A DNA stretch of 64,000 bases from Sepiola atlantica. Taxonomy: Eukaryota; Mollusca; Cephalopoda; Sepiida; Sepiolidae. Under the pieces are notes generated by a model, which was not told the origin of the DNA, ran no database searches, and worked only from the letters and a program-made list of their open reading frames with translations. The stretch lies in the NCBI GenBank assembly GCA_963556195.1, contig OY744519.1, positions 103,854,000 through 103,917,999 of the forward strand, given 5' to 3'. Below, piece by piece: positions 33,155 to 46,859 of this stretch (positions within the stretch are counted from its first letter, which is position 1; each line of letters begins with the position of its first letter). The position numbers and the translations under genes were made by a program.

Positions 33155-34013
33155 TTGCTGCTGCAACTGAATGAGTTTAGCATGACAAGTTGATTTTTTT
33201 TCTTTTTAACTAATTGTTATTTTATCAATTTGGGCGAATAGAGCTGTGTAAAAGAAGCTTAAAACCGTTTAAATTATGCAAATAACATTTGTGATTAAAA
33301 AGTTATAAGAATTTAAAATACCAAAATTTGGGGTTTTCATCAGACAATTTTCTTTTTTTATAATGCTTTACAAAAAAGTGGGCCAAAATACCTCATTATT
33401 TCAAAAAATTCAGTAATTTCCCAACCATTAATTTATTTTTTAAGCTATTCTTATGAAATTTGGTACTGTTATGTATAATTATGTGCTCTTTCTGATTATG
33501 GAGTCAGATTTTATTTATCTCTTTACATTAACCCATGAATTATAAATTAAATGTGTAAATTTAAAAGTTTTTTAAACTGGCACGTTGTATCATACAGATT
33601 GTGTGGTATTTCAATATCGCTTTAATTTCTTTTAAGTCACTACATAGTGTCTGTATAACAGTAACCACACTATTACTATCTTTAATGTAATTTATCTTTG
33701 TGTAATTCAAGCACAACACCATTTTTATTTTAAAGCATTACATTGCACTAAAATGATTCTTTCAGCAAGGTTGCGGCAGGTTAGTTGTAGGGTTTCACAG
33801 TAAGGTTCTGCATATATTTCCTCCATAATATACTGGAAAAAAAAAAAGATTGGATAAAATTTGTAACCCGAGCACTGCCACCCAGACACCAAGTCCGGGT
33901 GGCAACAGCTCCCCCGAAAAACAAGAACATGGTTACATCTAATATTTATCATTCAAACGCTATCATATATATATATAAAAAGTTCAAAATGAGCATTTTT
34001 TTTATTTTTTTTA

Positions 34014-34048
<35 letters not shown>

Positions 34049-35240
34049 TTTTTTTCACGATAATAAAAAAAATGTAATTCTTTACTTTATTTTATTTTTT
34101 ACATTTTGTCGACCGGGTGGACAAAATTTATATTTATATAAGATAATAAATATCAAACTAAAACTAAAAATTGGAAAGTATTGGTGTTTCTTAATTATTA
34201 ACAATATTATTTGTCAATGACAAATTAATGAGACCATTTCAAAGTAAAAGTAAGTTTGGCGATCTTGAAGGAGAGCCAACAGAACGAAAAAGAGGTGAAA
34301 AAAGAAAGTGAGAAAAGAGAGAGGGACACACACACACACAAAATGACCTGCGAGGGGAGGCATGTTTAAAAATTTTGTATTCTAAAATACGGTGTTCATA
34401 TTTTTATTCAGAATTCGATAGAATATACGTTTGAAAGAAATTGACAAGAATTAAAAATTATCGAATATTTACATACTATACATCAAAATAATTCTGAAAC
34501 TATCCTCTATATGAAACTTGATGATTTCCGTTGATATATCTTATCAATTTTGAAATATTTTTAATTAACTTTAATCGGTTGTATCTTTGTTTCTAATAGT
34601 AATAAAAACCCAAATCACGTGGTTCTCAAACTATTCATCTATGTTTAATTAGCCTGTGAAATCTCAAGAATATCTAATCAAATCAACCCTCTGCATTTTA
34701 ATCGGAATGTAAGGTATGAAAAATAAAAATAAAAAAAGTTTCCCTTTCTAGTTCATCAATTTTTAGCGTTCTTTCATTTTTAACTTGGAGTATAAAAATA
34801 TTTTAACATATAAAGGCACATAGAATTAATATCATTAGAATGTTTATTTTATTCTCTTTCCATCCATATAATTGTTTTAAATATTGGACCACAAATAATA
34901 GAAATATGACTTGCTAAGCACATTATGTGTGAAATTCTGCCATTGTCCAACGAAAAGACGTTATCGGCTTGTAATGCTAATAAGTTTAATGTTACATGTG
35001 GCTTGTACAGCTCCACAGAGACGTTTTGGACATGCTCATAATAAAGGCGTGGTGCAAATGTCTCCAGCTTTTGTTCAAAGTTTTCCTTCTCCAAGTGTAG
35101 TTACCCTCCCAAGACTCTACCGCAGTGGGTCTTAACCTTCTTAAAGAAGCCAAACCCTAACAAAACCTACTGACCACTTGCCAAACCCCTCATGCTTGAT
35201 TTTTTTCTTCTAATAAACCATTCAGGAAAAGCTTTGTTGT
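33155..35240. other. No gene seen
   Basis: AT-rich noncoding DNA with poly-T near 34017-34044 and a (CA)n run near 34327. The frames at 33725, 34849 and 34911 show no domain. Confidence 0.55.
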
Positions 35241-35475
35241 TCTTTTGGCTAAGAGCAAAATCTAGTATCTGTTCTGATACTACACTTCATCTTTTCTGTC
35301 TTCAGTCAGTGAAGAAGAAATCGTTCTAAACTGAGGCAAGTTTTATTTTTGTCCCAATCCAAAGTGTCACTTTTCTGGGAGCTGGACTTTCCCCACATTA
35401 AAAACTGACTTTGTATCTAAATCTGCCCTCGTGGGGAGTCAAGTTAATAGGGACCATTCAAGAAAGGAAATATAA
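35241..35475 (+). repeat. Repeat with U2 snRNA-like head
   Basis: TCTTTTGGCTAAGAGCAAAA then TCTAGTATCTGTTCT (35241-35275) closely follow the U2 snRNA 5' region. It continues into CAGTCAGTGAAGAAGAAATC, a body shared with 44975-45200 and with 5960-6120, and ends in TGCCCTCGTGGGGAG. No functional U2 gene: the downstream U2 stem-loops are absent. Confidence 0.6.
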
Positions 35476-37799
35476 TGTAGCATAATGGGTGTCTCACCAA
35501 CTGGATGCTGTTTGCTTTGTTTTGCGATCAGGTATGTAACTTCATATGATGCAGTTAGGATTGGTTTGTCAATCAGAATGAAATCAAGATTTGACAAGGT
35601 AGTGCATCTATCAAATCAAGCTGTTTCCTATTTGAATCCATCTTTGTACTGTTCGCCATACACAATTATAAAATGTTCCCTTAGGTTTGCTGTTGCTAGT
35701 TGCTCAACTAGACAATACACAGCATGCATTGAGGACGTTGACTTCCATTATGTTTTGTCAAACATGTGACTCCCTAATGCACATAATCCTGTGATCACTT
35801 TCTTTAAGTTTTTGCTTGACGTACTGTAGGCTAGTTTGGTATTGTTTTTGTTTCCTTCCTACTTCGATTTTCGGTTCAGTTTAGTTTTTTTTTTTATTGA
35901 GCATTTTTTTTTTCTAAGGAAGCCATTCATTCTGTTGTGTGAGGACTAGTTATTATTATCTCATTGAATTATGCCACTATTACAATAAGAAAGCGGTCAA
36001 TTTGTGACTCAATCATTCTCTTTTTTAATGAGCTAACCGTTGATATACAACCGTCTATGATTCATTTATTTCATTTTTGACAGTTAACTTCTTAAAACAG
36101 TGACCAGATTTCAAAGATTTCATGAATATAATTTTGAATCTTTATTCTGGTCTTATTCTTTAATCTCTCATGCTGCGACAGGTTGACACTTTGAAGTAAA
36201 TTAACCATATGCTTTCTTGTTCCATTCAGTGTTATTTTTTTTTGTAAATTATGGTACAAGTTACTTTAAAGTTACATTAAAAAGCGCTATTATTTTACAA
36301 ATAAATATTGAAAAAAATATTAATTAAATGAAGCCATGCTGTAAATAAAAATTTATTATTAGTGCAATTTGCAGTCATGCTGTAAATAAGTGTAACATTT
36401 TTGAATTTTTTTTTTAAAACTCTTGAATGTTTATCAAATTTGCATGAGAATGAAAGAAAAAGCATCTAGTGCATGCTTTTCTTTTTCTTTTTTTAAAAAC
36501 CTTCTGAATGATTTTATTTTAAAACTTACTGTTCAATTTTTAGAGGGCAGATCAATTAGCTTTGTAAGTTTAATGTCAAATTTCATCAGATGTCCTGCTG
36601 GCTTGCGCTCCTGTCATATCAAAGAACCCACTTTTACTTTAATGACTTGAATTTCCAGTCTAGTTTTCTATCTTACTTCCTGAAAAGGCAAGATGGCTGC
36701 CACTGATTATTCTACTCACAAACAATATTTATGGCAAATAAACATGATTATATTTTATATTAAATATTAAACTTTTTTTTATAACAAATAGGTCACAAAT
36801 TAGTAGGTAAACCAAAATAACTTGTTTTTGACTAAATTTCCTAACTGTATTTCCTTTAAAATAGTTTATGTTGCCAATAGTAACATTTACTACATTGCCT
36901 GTTATGTAGGACTAGTTTTAGCACATCATATTTTTCAAAGGTTCTTTCCTCTTTGGTCTATGCACGAGTTAATAAGTGGACTATTTTGTTATTTTTCATT
37001 AATTTCCTTGACATATTTCTCCAGAGTTAAGGTATTTTCTTAATTGGGGGAAAAACCAATAAACTTCATTCTCTTTTCTCTTTTGAAGCAATGTCACTTC
37101 TCACAAAACATGACTACCTTCTGACAATAGTAGACGCCAGAATGAGTCTTTTAAATCTCGCTATTGACAATCAGAAAAGAAAAAAAATTTTTTTTGCCAC
37201 TGTTGTGTCTATGCCATCAGATTGGTACCACTAGGTGTTTGGTGTGTGTGGAGGTGGGGGATAGAGTACAAGACTTGAAATTTAGTTGTAGTAAAGTCTT
37301 GTGCTAGAAATGTATGAATTATACATGACCCCATCCCTTTTCCCTCATTTATGTGAATTTTGATTTCCTGTGGGTAAACCTATAGTTCTTACCTTGTCAC
37401 CACAGATGAGTGAGTCGACCTTGATGACCAATAACCAACAACAACTACCAATAAACAACAACACATCACATGTGATGTGTTGTTGTTGTTGTTTTAAACG
37501 TGATAAATGATTAAAGTTACATTGGAACTTTTTTCTTAAAAAGAAAATGGTATGTTCAGTCGAAAATGAAAGCAAGATAATAAAATCGATTTCTTGTTAG
37601 AGATTCTTTGACTTGTGGTTTACAAATCAATAATCATGTGTCTGTCTCGAGAATTTAACCGCTTCCTTGATTATCCCGAGTATTCACGGGATAGGCATTC
37701 TGAACGTAATTTCCCATTTTCTATGAGTCTCGAGTACTTTTAGTTCTTTGTGCAGTGTGATAAGTCTTGCTGTGTTTTTCTTATGTTTATTTTTAAATT
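35476..37799. other. No gene seen; 34-bp perfect palindrome
   Basis: Noncoding. At 37454-37487 a perfect palindrome is centred on CACATG|... (arms read ACAACAACACATCACA and its complement). The frame 35485-35769 shows no domain I recognise. Confidence 0.5.
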
Positions 37800-38232
37800 C
37801 AACATGTACTGCCTAAGACACATCGTACTCATCCCATCCACCTCTCCGACCAAATCTCAAACCACACCACCTGTGCGAGATGCCACACTGTCGGTATCAC
37901 AGAGACTCTTCTGAAAAGGAGACTTTGCTAGTTTGGTCACGTTCTTCGATGCCCTGAGGAAGAATTCATTCGCAAGTTGGTAGCTCCAATCGCACTTACT
38001 GACTGGAGGAAGCACAAAGTTATCAAACTGAAGACATGGGTTAAAACGGTAAAGTCAAACATGGATCTGGTAGCTGGCCCCCACATTTTTCATATTCTTT
38101 GCTGGAACTAGGAATGGTTGAAGTATGTCTAAGACTCGGCTGTCGATCGGTGTGGGTGAACTGCCTTGACGTGGGATGCAGTGAGTTCATTTGGAATTGG
38201 CTAAACCCACCCCGGGTGAATGCCGTTACAGT
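37800..38232 (+). pseudogene. LINE ORF2 C-terminal remnant (CR1/L2-like)
   Basis: In mixed frames: FGHVLRCPEEEFIRKLVAP, LTDWRKHKVIKLKTWVKTV and DLVAGPHIF, then THPG before the end. This is the common post-RT C-terminus of CR1/L2-type LINEs (basic HVLR, KTW, THPG). A related copy is at 60.2 kb. Stops prevent expression. Confidence 0.7.
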
Positions 38233-38534
38233 TCCAGTTACATTATTTCTAGATACAAATTACTAAATGTTTTTATTGACAATTTTGGTACGTTTTAGTT
38301 ACTATTTTTTAAGTATAAAAGAATACTGTTTCACTAGTATTGTATTGAAAATTCAAAATTGAAACGGATACTGAGAAAAAGAAAGTAAATGATTTCATTT
38401 GAAAGTAAAATTTCACTTTATAAAACTAATGTTGTGAGAAATATAAATGAAACAGTTTTTTGGCATAAATTACAAATAAAACAAATAAACTTAGATTTTT
38501 TTCTCCTTCAATTCTGTATATATATATATATATA

Positions 38535-38590
38535 CTAGCATAGTTACCCGGTGTTGCCCAGGTTAAGGTGTGGGATATGCAATATCATAG
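38535..38590 (-). mobile_element. Helitron-like 3' end
   Basis: CTAG at 38535 (preceded by A on the plus strand) followed by the hairpin ACCCGGTGTTGCCCAGGT. It directly abuts an (AT)n tract. Only this terminus is recognisable. Confidence 0.6.
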
Positions 38591-41500
38591 TAGGGAGAGT
38601 TTAATTTAACAGCAACCTTGATGCTGTTAGCTAGATATTGTACTCACCGAGCTATTTAGTTATATGTTAATACTCTTAAACTAACGCTAATAAATAGATT
38701 AATTTTATTGTGCAACATGTTCGAAAATTGTCATTAGCTTCTTTAAGGGGCATCCAGAGGCACAAAAAATACTTCCATTATGTTCACTTGCAAATTGAAT
38801 TTTTTTTTTTAGATTTTAGAATACTATCAATTAAAACACTGTTTAAAATTTTTATTAATGAATTTTTTTTTGAATACTCTTAAGCACCAAATTTTCAGAT
38901 TACAAAAGTAAAAAAAAAAAAAAAAAAAAATTATTCAATTTTAAGTTTGCTATGTAAATTTAATGTAAAATGAGTCGTCTTGAGTCATCCATCAATTGAT
39001 GGTGAAACATTGTTTTTTTTCTTAAGGCTGATTGTACATGTGGTAAGCCAAACCTGCTATGCAGTCTATGATACATCACTAACTGGAGCAGTTATGCCTT
39101 CCCATTGTCAAATATATATGATCATCTGCAAAGCCATCCTGTTTTCAGAACCAGATCATCAGTTTGTCGATGAGTGCAACTAGGGCTACTGCTACCCGTG
39201 GAATAGCAAAATTTGTGTTCAAGGTTAACTACTCTAGGTCCACCGTGTTTTGTCTATGCCTCGAATAGGATGTAGCTTCTCACCACGCACGGACGGTGAT
39301 TCACTTTAGAGAGGCTATATTTTGTGCATCACATAGTGCTGGGATATATGAAGATAAGTCGAGGACCCACCTGGAAGGAAACTCGGAAAAATACTACCTT
39401 TCTACAAACCCTTTACCCGTGATGAAATTAACAACTTAAGAAAAAATTTTTTTTTGTATTTGGTTAAAGACGAGAGTTTATTTCTTGTCTTTTAATACAA
39501 GAGCACAAGTTAAAGAGACGTCTTATCATCAGCGGTGAAATTAACAACGCTTTTTTGTTGTTGTTAAAGACAAAATTTTCTCTCTTTTTCCTTTTTAAGA
39601 TGTAAAATGACTCCCTTCCAAGTTGGTATTTCTCAAAGATTTTTTTCACCATTCTTGAAATATTTTGTTCAACTTTTTGAAAATTGTTTTCAGATTATTA
39701 TATCTATTGAAAATCAAATCACAAGATTATTAAAAAACAATATTCTCTTCAGCTCAATATCCGAAAAGGCGTCTATAGGTTTATAGAAGCGTGTTAAAAC
39801 TCAAGTTATTAAAAACGATTATAGAATCTGCACTTCATTAGTTTCCATTTTTTGTTTTTGCAATCTGATTTACGCGAAAAGTTCAGTTTGCTCAAAACAA
39901 TATTTGCCATTAAAAATGTTAATTAAAAATTTAGAAGACCGTGAGGGAATCCCCAGGAAATATTAAAACCAGGGGGATTGGTTGACATTAAAATTACATC
40001 GCAAACTACCCCCCCCCCCCCGCTAGAGGTAATTAAGTAATTGTAGCAGTAATAAAGGCGAAAGACAAATTGTTGAAGATGAAGATAAACAATAATTTAC
40101 TAAACACGTGAATCGTCTGGTTGTAAGTCTGCCTTTTGCAGAGACTTCAACGTGTGTGCGGCAAAATGCATATTTTATGCAGTTGACTCATTTCCATGAA
40201 GTTAAGCAAGCGTATAAAGGTCAGAGGGGTTAATGTGAACCAAGTTCTTTTTTCAGTTGACTTTGGTAAGAATGAATGGCAACATTTTGACTGCGAGTAT
40301 ACTTTTTTGTTTGATTTTACTTCAGTCGAAGTTCTCAGAAATCAAGATGCCCTTTCCTAAAGCTAACACTTGATCTCTAATGGAATATTCGAATATCTAT
40401 GTATCTCATATAAAGTTCTCCTTTACCTGTCAAACGGTGAGTTAGTAAAGAAGTTAGGAACATTAATTTTCCTCTCCTCAATTGACCAATTAACTATGTT
40501 ATAGTATATCTTTCTTGTGGTCTCTTTGTCTTACCGGATTCCAGGACAAGACTTCATCTAGTCTGGTGGAGTATCTAGCTAAGTGCTGTTACTTGAGGTA
40601 ACATTACTTGGAGAAGGTGCACCATTTCTCATATGAGCCAGTGTATAGCCATGTTGAGGGGATCTTATTTCGGCTTTGAATACTATGTTGTTTTGATTAT
40701 TTGGTCAGAGTTTACTTGTAGGGGGAAGTATCCTCTGATCAGCTTGTCCTGACAAACCTTGTACAGAGAGTCCGAAGATACTCGAGGATGATGTCTAGTA
40801 GGTAATTCAAACTTTTCAACACGGGTGTGACCAGCCAATTTGGACAGTGAATAAATAAAAATTTGTTATAATCTGAAAGTGTGATATTTAATCAATACAA
40901 TTCCGAATTCAAAAAGAATATTAAATGAATACCCACCGAATATTCTACCATTGAGAATTCTTTAGCTTGATTTTCTTTATTTTATGAATGTAAATGGATT
41001 TTTCATCCAATGCATTAATTTATTAAGAGTAGTTATCCTAAACCAACATTTTATTTTCATTATGTCTAAAAACCTTTAATTTGCAAAACATAAACAATAA
41101 TGCCCAATTAATGTTGATAGTACAATTGGTCACCAAATTATGATTGTTCAATGTTTTTTTGGAAATTAGAAAAATTTTCTGTTCAGAAGCCAATTTTTAC
41201 AGTGTAACTAAAAATGCAGGTTTTAAACTAGTGAAAAATCCTTACAGACCTAATGTTATGTTGTGGTAAATGAAAATTAATCATGATAGAAACATTAATT
41301 ATTAGATCAAGCCAGCCTAAACATTGGACAAAATCTCATTACCTCTAAAAAAATAAAAAAATAAAAAACGTACAAAAATGAAATAAGTGCAAATTTGACC
41401 GTTCATAAAAGATTCATTTTAACAGCTAACACATTGAATCTCCATATGATTTATTGCACAGTAGAGATCAAGCTAGATTTTTCTTTTAATAGTAAATCAA

Positions 41501-42374
41501 TAAAAAATCTTTTGATTTAGACCATGTAAAAACAGATGGAAACAATTTGATAAGGCAAAGATTTAATTCACTAAAATTTTCAACTTATATTTTTTTGTGA
41601 AAGACAAGTTAAAACCCTATAGTAAGAAATCCACAATGATGAGTGACCCTTTCTTTTTAAGATTGGACGGTTTTTGATGCATAGACACACACAATATCGT
41701 GCACATTAAGCTTAAAAGCACTAACATTAAAAAATAAATTGCCTGTCACTGAAAATAGTGATCTAACTTTAAGTAACCTGAAAAAAAAAATATTAATGAC
41801 ACAACAGAAAGAATTGTACATTTATAAAAAAAAAATATTAAATATTTTTTACATCCGATTTTTATCAAAATAACCCAATAAATAAATGAGTTAGCACAAG
41901 TTGAAATTGAAGGAAAGTTTTCTATGCATATCTATTGTCGCATACTAAACTGGCTGTTTTTTGATACCGATTAAGAGATTCAAAGTAAGCATCACATTTA
42001 AGAATTTGCGACTGGAGAGAGTATATTTTTGCTTGTCTATGTAATAATAAATATGTTCCTATATTAGTACGACTATTATCACCTGTTATTTGGAAGCATG
42101 AACTCGCACAACTACAAAGAAAGATTTAAGTAATTTCTATCTGATATCATTAAAGTTTTAAAAAAAAAATTTTTTTTAGTTTTATTTTTAAAATATATAT
42201 TACAGGGAGTTAAAATATCATTTATTAATTGTTACATTACAACATAAAATACGGTAAGATATTAAGGAAAAACTGTCTAATCTCTCATCCGTAAGATATA
42301 GCTTTATTCATGGTAGTATGGTGAAGAAGAAAAGACAACCCAGCCACAGATGAAAAGGGAAATAATATTGTGTA
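38591..42374. other. No gene seen in about 3.8 kb
   Basis: Noncoding, AT-rich. Poly-A run near 38910-38930 and a C-run near 40009. A short piece near 38953-38972 (AAATTTAATGTAAAATGAG) recurs in the foldback nest at 53 kb. The stretch 40520-40830 is less AT-rich and may be an old repeat. Confidence 0.5.
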
Positions 42375-42592
42375 ATTCAAAGAATGGATGAGAGTTCTTG
42401 AGTTAGTAGATGTAGAATAGTTAAGTTCAGTTCACAGAGGAAGGCCATAGACAACAGGGGGAAGTGATAAAGATGGAACTTTTGAGATAAAGACCTGACA
42501 AAAGATAGGTGACTTTGGAAGTCAATTTCTTAAAGGCTTCAAACGCATGCCACCATTTAAAATGGATGTTAAACTGAATATGATGATCATAA
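42375..42592 (+). mobile_element. LINE 3'-end remnant (copy F)
   Basis: GAATGGATGAGAGTTCTTG onward matches copies B-E with several small deletions and ends AAACTGAATATGATGATC. Confidence 0.65.
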
Positions 42593-42679
42593 ATACACCG
42601 ATTTAGCTGCTAGATCGACAATTTTTCTAGATAAAAAAATCGGCATATGTATTCACGCATTAGAACAAAAAAAAAATTA

Positions 42680-43060
42680 TACCGAGTTACAACTTACCAT
42701 GGTCAAAAGCTACTCAAGGATAAGGCTCAATGAGATTGTCAGTTGTATTATGAACGATGCTATTAGAGGATTGAAATAAATGGATGGAGGGACAAAATTT
42801 GATTGCTTAAGAGGACGGCTTGACAATTATTTGTTGATATTGAACTTAAAGATGAACATGTTGTAGTCTGCAGGGAAACAGCCCTGTGGTAATGTGTTCC
42901 ACAGATGGGAAGTTCTTGAAAATTCTGTTTGGTTTTAGGTACAGTGGAAGAAAGAAAAGATCTTTGCAGGGTTGGTAGAGAGACAAGTTCTTGCTGTGAA
43001 CGATCTACAGGGAGGAATCAGAAATTATAGTTCAGTCGAGCACCTTCCATGGAAATAACA
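42680..43060 (-). pseudogene. LINE ORF2 C-terminal remnant
   Basis: The minus strand reads SHLWNTLPQGCFPADYNMF and FKFNINK in mixed frames. LWN(S/T)LP...FKxNVN is the extreme C-terminus of CR1/Jockey-like ORF2 proteins. Close relatives lie at 44.1 and 62.7 kb. Confidence 0.65.
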
Positions 43061-44142
43061 ATAGGTATTTATATATCTATAATAAAAGAGAAGGTACATG
43101 TGTCCGTCTCGCTTCAATAATCATGCATGCAACTTTAATGTTTATGAGCAAAGAAGAGGCTTAATCTCAATAATATCTGATAATAAATTAAAAAACGGAA
43201 ATAATTTCTTTGACTTTTAATATAGACACAAAAATTTTCCCTTATTATTATTAAAATCGAATCCAGAATGTTTTGCTTGTTGAGTGGCCATTTGCAAGAG
43301 ATCAAAAGTGCATGTTCAAAGTTGTTTTTTGTAGGAATTTGTATGTGTGGATACCAAGCTGTTTTAAAAGACGAGATATGACTGTGTTGCATACCTTTAA
43401 TTTCTCGTACCTTCTCTTCCTCGTCGTGTGGAGGGGTGCCGTCTCGATGTCGTCTAGTGGTTGAGTTCCCTCTTCGTTTCTGTACTGCCGTGAACATCGC
43501 CGTCCGCTGTGTCTGCAACAAAAACCTTCATACCACGATTCAGAAGGCAAACAATCTTTTAAATTTTGATAATGTTTTATTCAGGCGTCAGTCTACCGTC
43601 GATCTTGGAGATGTTTCACCAACATTAAGGGAGAGACCAAATTACTACTCTACCGTAGTTAATTTCTAGCTTAAGTCCATAGCCATTCGAGAAGGGGGGG
43701 GGGAAGAAGGAATCTCATGCCTGTATTCTCTTCGAAAATTTAATTCCTTTAATCATGTTGAAGACTACATAGAGAAATCGTCTGTTCGGCTTGCTTCCAC
43801 TAACCAGACTGGCAAAACACACAAAAGCCCGTGACGTCACAGAACCCCTATGCGCAGGTGCACCTTGACCATTGACCTGAGGTCTCGTCAACGTGGTGGC
43901 CCTGTCAAAGTTGGTTCACTGGTGGACAGACTGAAAAAGAAATTGTCCTAAAAAGGACAGATGACGCATTTTGTGGGTTTGCCAAAACTACAATAAGCGT
44001 TCTGTTGCCAGACAGAAAAATAAATCAGGCCATTGATTTAACACGGTCCTGGAGCAGGACATCAGACATGAGTTAACATCTGAAGAAATGGTAATGGAGT
44101 TCCTCAAGAGCAAGAAATGTAGGCGGATCTGTGCAGGACTGC
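43061..44142. other. Unassigned, partly GC-richer
   Basis: 43400-43640 and 43780-44110 are less AT-rich than the surroundings and have short open frames (for example 43135-43521 on the minus strand), but I recognise no domain. A G-run lies near 43697. Old mobile-element coding sequence is possible. Confidence 0.4.
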
Positions 44143-44360
44143 TTAAAAAATTATTTTTTTTACCCAAAACAATATATATTGCGACTGAAGCGTAAAAGGC
44201 TGCTGTGATAGGGGCCCAGATTTATAGTGGACAACCTGGGTAGGGATTTGGGCAGCAAGATATTTGTTCACATATTTAAATTTCTGCATGTTGGTATGAT
44301 CGGGTAAACAGGGAGCAAGAATGGAATTCCAAAGGCAAGCTGCCAAAGCTTCTGTTTACA
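44143..44360 (-). pseudogene. LINE ORF2 C-terminal remnant
   Basis: The minus frame carries AACLWNSILAPCLPDHTNM and QKFKYVNKYLAAQIP, the terminal LWNS...FK..VNKYL motif of a CR1/Jockey-like ORF2, followed by what looks like 3' untranslated sequence. Confidence 0.6.
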
Positions 44361-44439
44361 TGCTTTCTGCAGCAAGATATAAAATAAGGTCTTTTAATGT
44401 AGAGGAAACCAGCTACCCCAAAGGGACATTCTGGAAGAG

Positions 44440-44560
44440 TATAAAGCCATGAATAGATTTGTTGGCATTCCCTTAGAGGGATGTCTCAGGTGACTAATGA
44501 TAAATCAACCTCCTATCTCGTAGGAGGAGGTAATGTCAGATTGATGCCATGGATTCCCTA
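44440..44560 (+). repeat. Short interspersed repeat (second copy at 52336)
   Basis: GGCATTCCCTTAGAGGGATG and CAGGTGACTAATGATAAATC followed by a small hairpin CCTCCTATCTCGTAGGAGG. The copy at 52336-52402 keeps the same order. Tail of an unidentified retroposon. Confidence 0.45.
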
Positions 44561-44974
44561 ATTGGTATTGAAAAGAAGCCGAAGCTGATCAATTTCTTAG
44601 AACTGGTCGGTGATTATGTGTCAAATTCGACAAGCTAGTGAAAGAGGATAGCTGAAAATAAAAATGGCGGCGATTAATTGTCAGGCCATAATTATGTAAG
44701 CTGAAACAACTAATACACTGGTTTGTTATATTCTGTCGCCTCGGCTAATTTCTCTCTTCATTGTGTGTTGATTTGATGCTGTAATTAGTAGTTTAATCAG
44801 AAACCAATCAGTAATGAAAGGTGAAGATCAATCATCTGTCAAACAACATCCAGTTTTGTTAGTGGCAAGTCGGTGCTACAACACACCCATGTTTACATAT
44901 TTGAAAATATTAAGAACTTGAAGCTTCACATCTTTGACGAACATGACTTGATGCAACATTAAATAACTCAAAGA

Positions 44975-45200
44975 TAAAAGGGTAGTGCATGTTCTCATAT
45001 TGCACGTCAACTTTTCTGTGCTCGGTCAGTGAAGGAGAAATCTTTTTAGATTGAGGCGCAATTTTTATTTTTGTCTCAATCTAGAGTGTTCTTTTTTAGG
45101 GGAGCTGAATTCTCCCACATTAAAAATCGACCTTATGTGTAATTATCATCGTGAGGAGGCAAGTAAATATGAACCCGGAAAGGGTTGATATGCCATAAAA
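44975..45200 (+). repeat. Repeat of the U2-headed family (U2 part degraded)
   Basis: CTTTTCTGTGCTCGGTCAGT and GAAGGAGAAATCTTTTTAG through ATCGTGAGGAGGCAAGTAA match 35285-35475. The U2-like head is reduced to AGTGCATGTTCTC. It ends in the AAAGGGTTGATATGCCATAA tail phrase. Confidence 0.55.
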
Positions 45201-46859
45201 TAAAACACAAAACAAATACTGTTCATTGTCTTTTTTATTCATTAACTCTTCATCAAATTAAAATTAGCGGATAAATTTAGTCATCCAATTTTCATTGGTT
45301 GCCATCAGCAAAACTTCCAAATCAATGCATAATTAATATTTTAATTTAACATCGGTTTCAGCCTTTGCATCGTGTTGATTGCATTCCTTTTGATTAGTTT
45401 TGATGATGCAGTCAATATTGATCTATAACCAATATCACTGATAATTAGTTATAAAATGAATGACATCAGGTGTAATCAACTGGAAGTTTGCAACATTCCA
45501 GTCAATGTCCTCTTGTCGTCACTTTTAGATACATTTGCCAGCTTAATCTCTGATGCACATTTGTTGTTGCAATGGCGTTCTTTCTGGTTGGATTGAGCTG
45601 GCTTCCCTGGTGAGCACGACATCCTGCACCATAGCGGCCCATGCATGGTTAATCAATTTAGATTTCACCGTTGAAGACCAACCAAATCTTTAATTTTGAT
45701 TTTAATTTAAAAAATACTCATCTTTTCTGTAGAAACTCTAATTTTTTACTTCGTTTAAACCGAGCTTATAAATAAATTTGGCAATCATGTAGTATAGTTA
45801 ATAGCCGAGAAATCGAAAAGAATCAAAATATACAACAAATAACTTTTACCAAACGCAATAAAATTTTATTTTCTACCGACCTGTATAGTTTTACATTTCT
45901 GAAACCTTTTTGTAAGTGTTTTTTTTATTCTAGAATTTGTTTTCGACCTTGGTATAGCTTTAACAAACAATGGCTGAACACATGCGGCCATAAACTTTGA
46001 GATACTGCAACTTATTTTAAAATAAAGAAAAAGTTTAAAACAGTTTTAGTAAGTTTAAAATATAAAGATTGGTTGAAAATTAAATTTTAATACGTTTTGT
46101 GACAGTTCTTAGTTGTAATTTTCTTTTAACTTTCGATTTATCGGTTAACTATAAGACATAGAAGCTAAACATTAGAGATAGATTGAAAATCGTGGACTAT
46201 GAAATGGTATTTTTTTGTTCTAACGTCATTCACAAGTATTTAAACCATAAACACCATTTGTTATTCAGATTGTTGATTTTTCTTTTTAAAGGAATTAACT
46301 TCGTTTTATGGTAAAAAGATCGATTATAAAATGCTTTGAAGCTAGTCAGTGCCCCTAAAAAATGGATCCCATTCTGAAATTATTTTTATTTATTTATTTA
46401 TTTCTTTTTTTATTAATCTCACTTATTTAGACTGCCATTATTGAAATAAATGTTGCATCATTTCCATCCTTTTGGAGTTTGTGTTTTTGAAATTATTCTG
46501 AATATTTCCATTCGAAATTGCCTGAGTTGGAATTGATAAAGAATGTGTGCTGAGGAGGAAAGTCATTAAATTGTTTAGTGTGAAAGTGACAATAAAATTG
46601 AATTTCTGAAATGCGTATACATATGGAGAAATATTGTTGAGTGTTGAAATTTTTTGATCATCATTACAAAATATTAATGATTTCATACATTTTGTATTCT
46701 ACTGAATTAAAAATATATATACACACACAGAGAAAGAGAAAGAGAGAGAGTGTAACATTAATTAAAAAGTAAAAAGAGGATTAAATTAAAACATATATAT
46801 GGAACAAAATAAAATCAATATGAAGACATACACACTTCAACTAAGATTTTGATTCATGC
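45201..46859. other. No gene seen
   Basis: AT-rich noncoding. The frame 46438-46686 (minus) has no recognisable domain. Confidence 0.55.

Noticed and set aside
32294..33193. 299-codon repetitive open frame as a gene
   Set aside because: It is the 42-bp minisatellite read in frame. A unit length divisible by three keeps it open. No promoter, no initiation context, and the frame breaks wherever a 38-bp unit occurs.
35241..35275. Functional U2 snRNA gene
   Set aside because: Only a 5' piece resembles U2. The Sm site and later stem-loops are missing.
43135..43669. Possible exon or small gene around 43.1-43.7 kb
   Set aside because: Frames on both strands are open, but no domain, splice pattern or conservation can be judged from this sequence alone.
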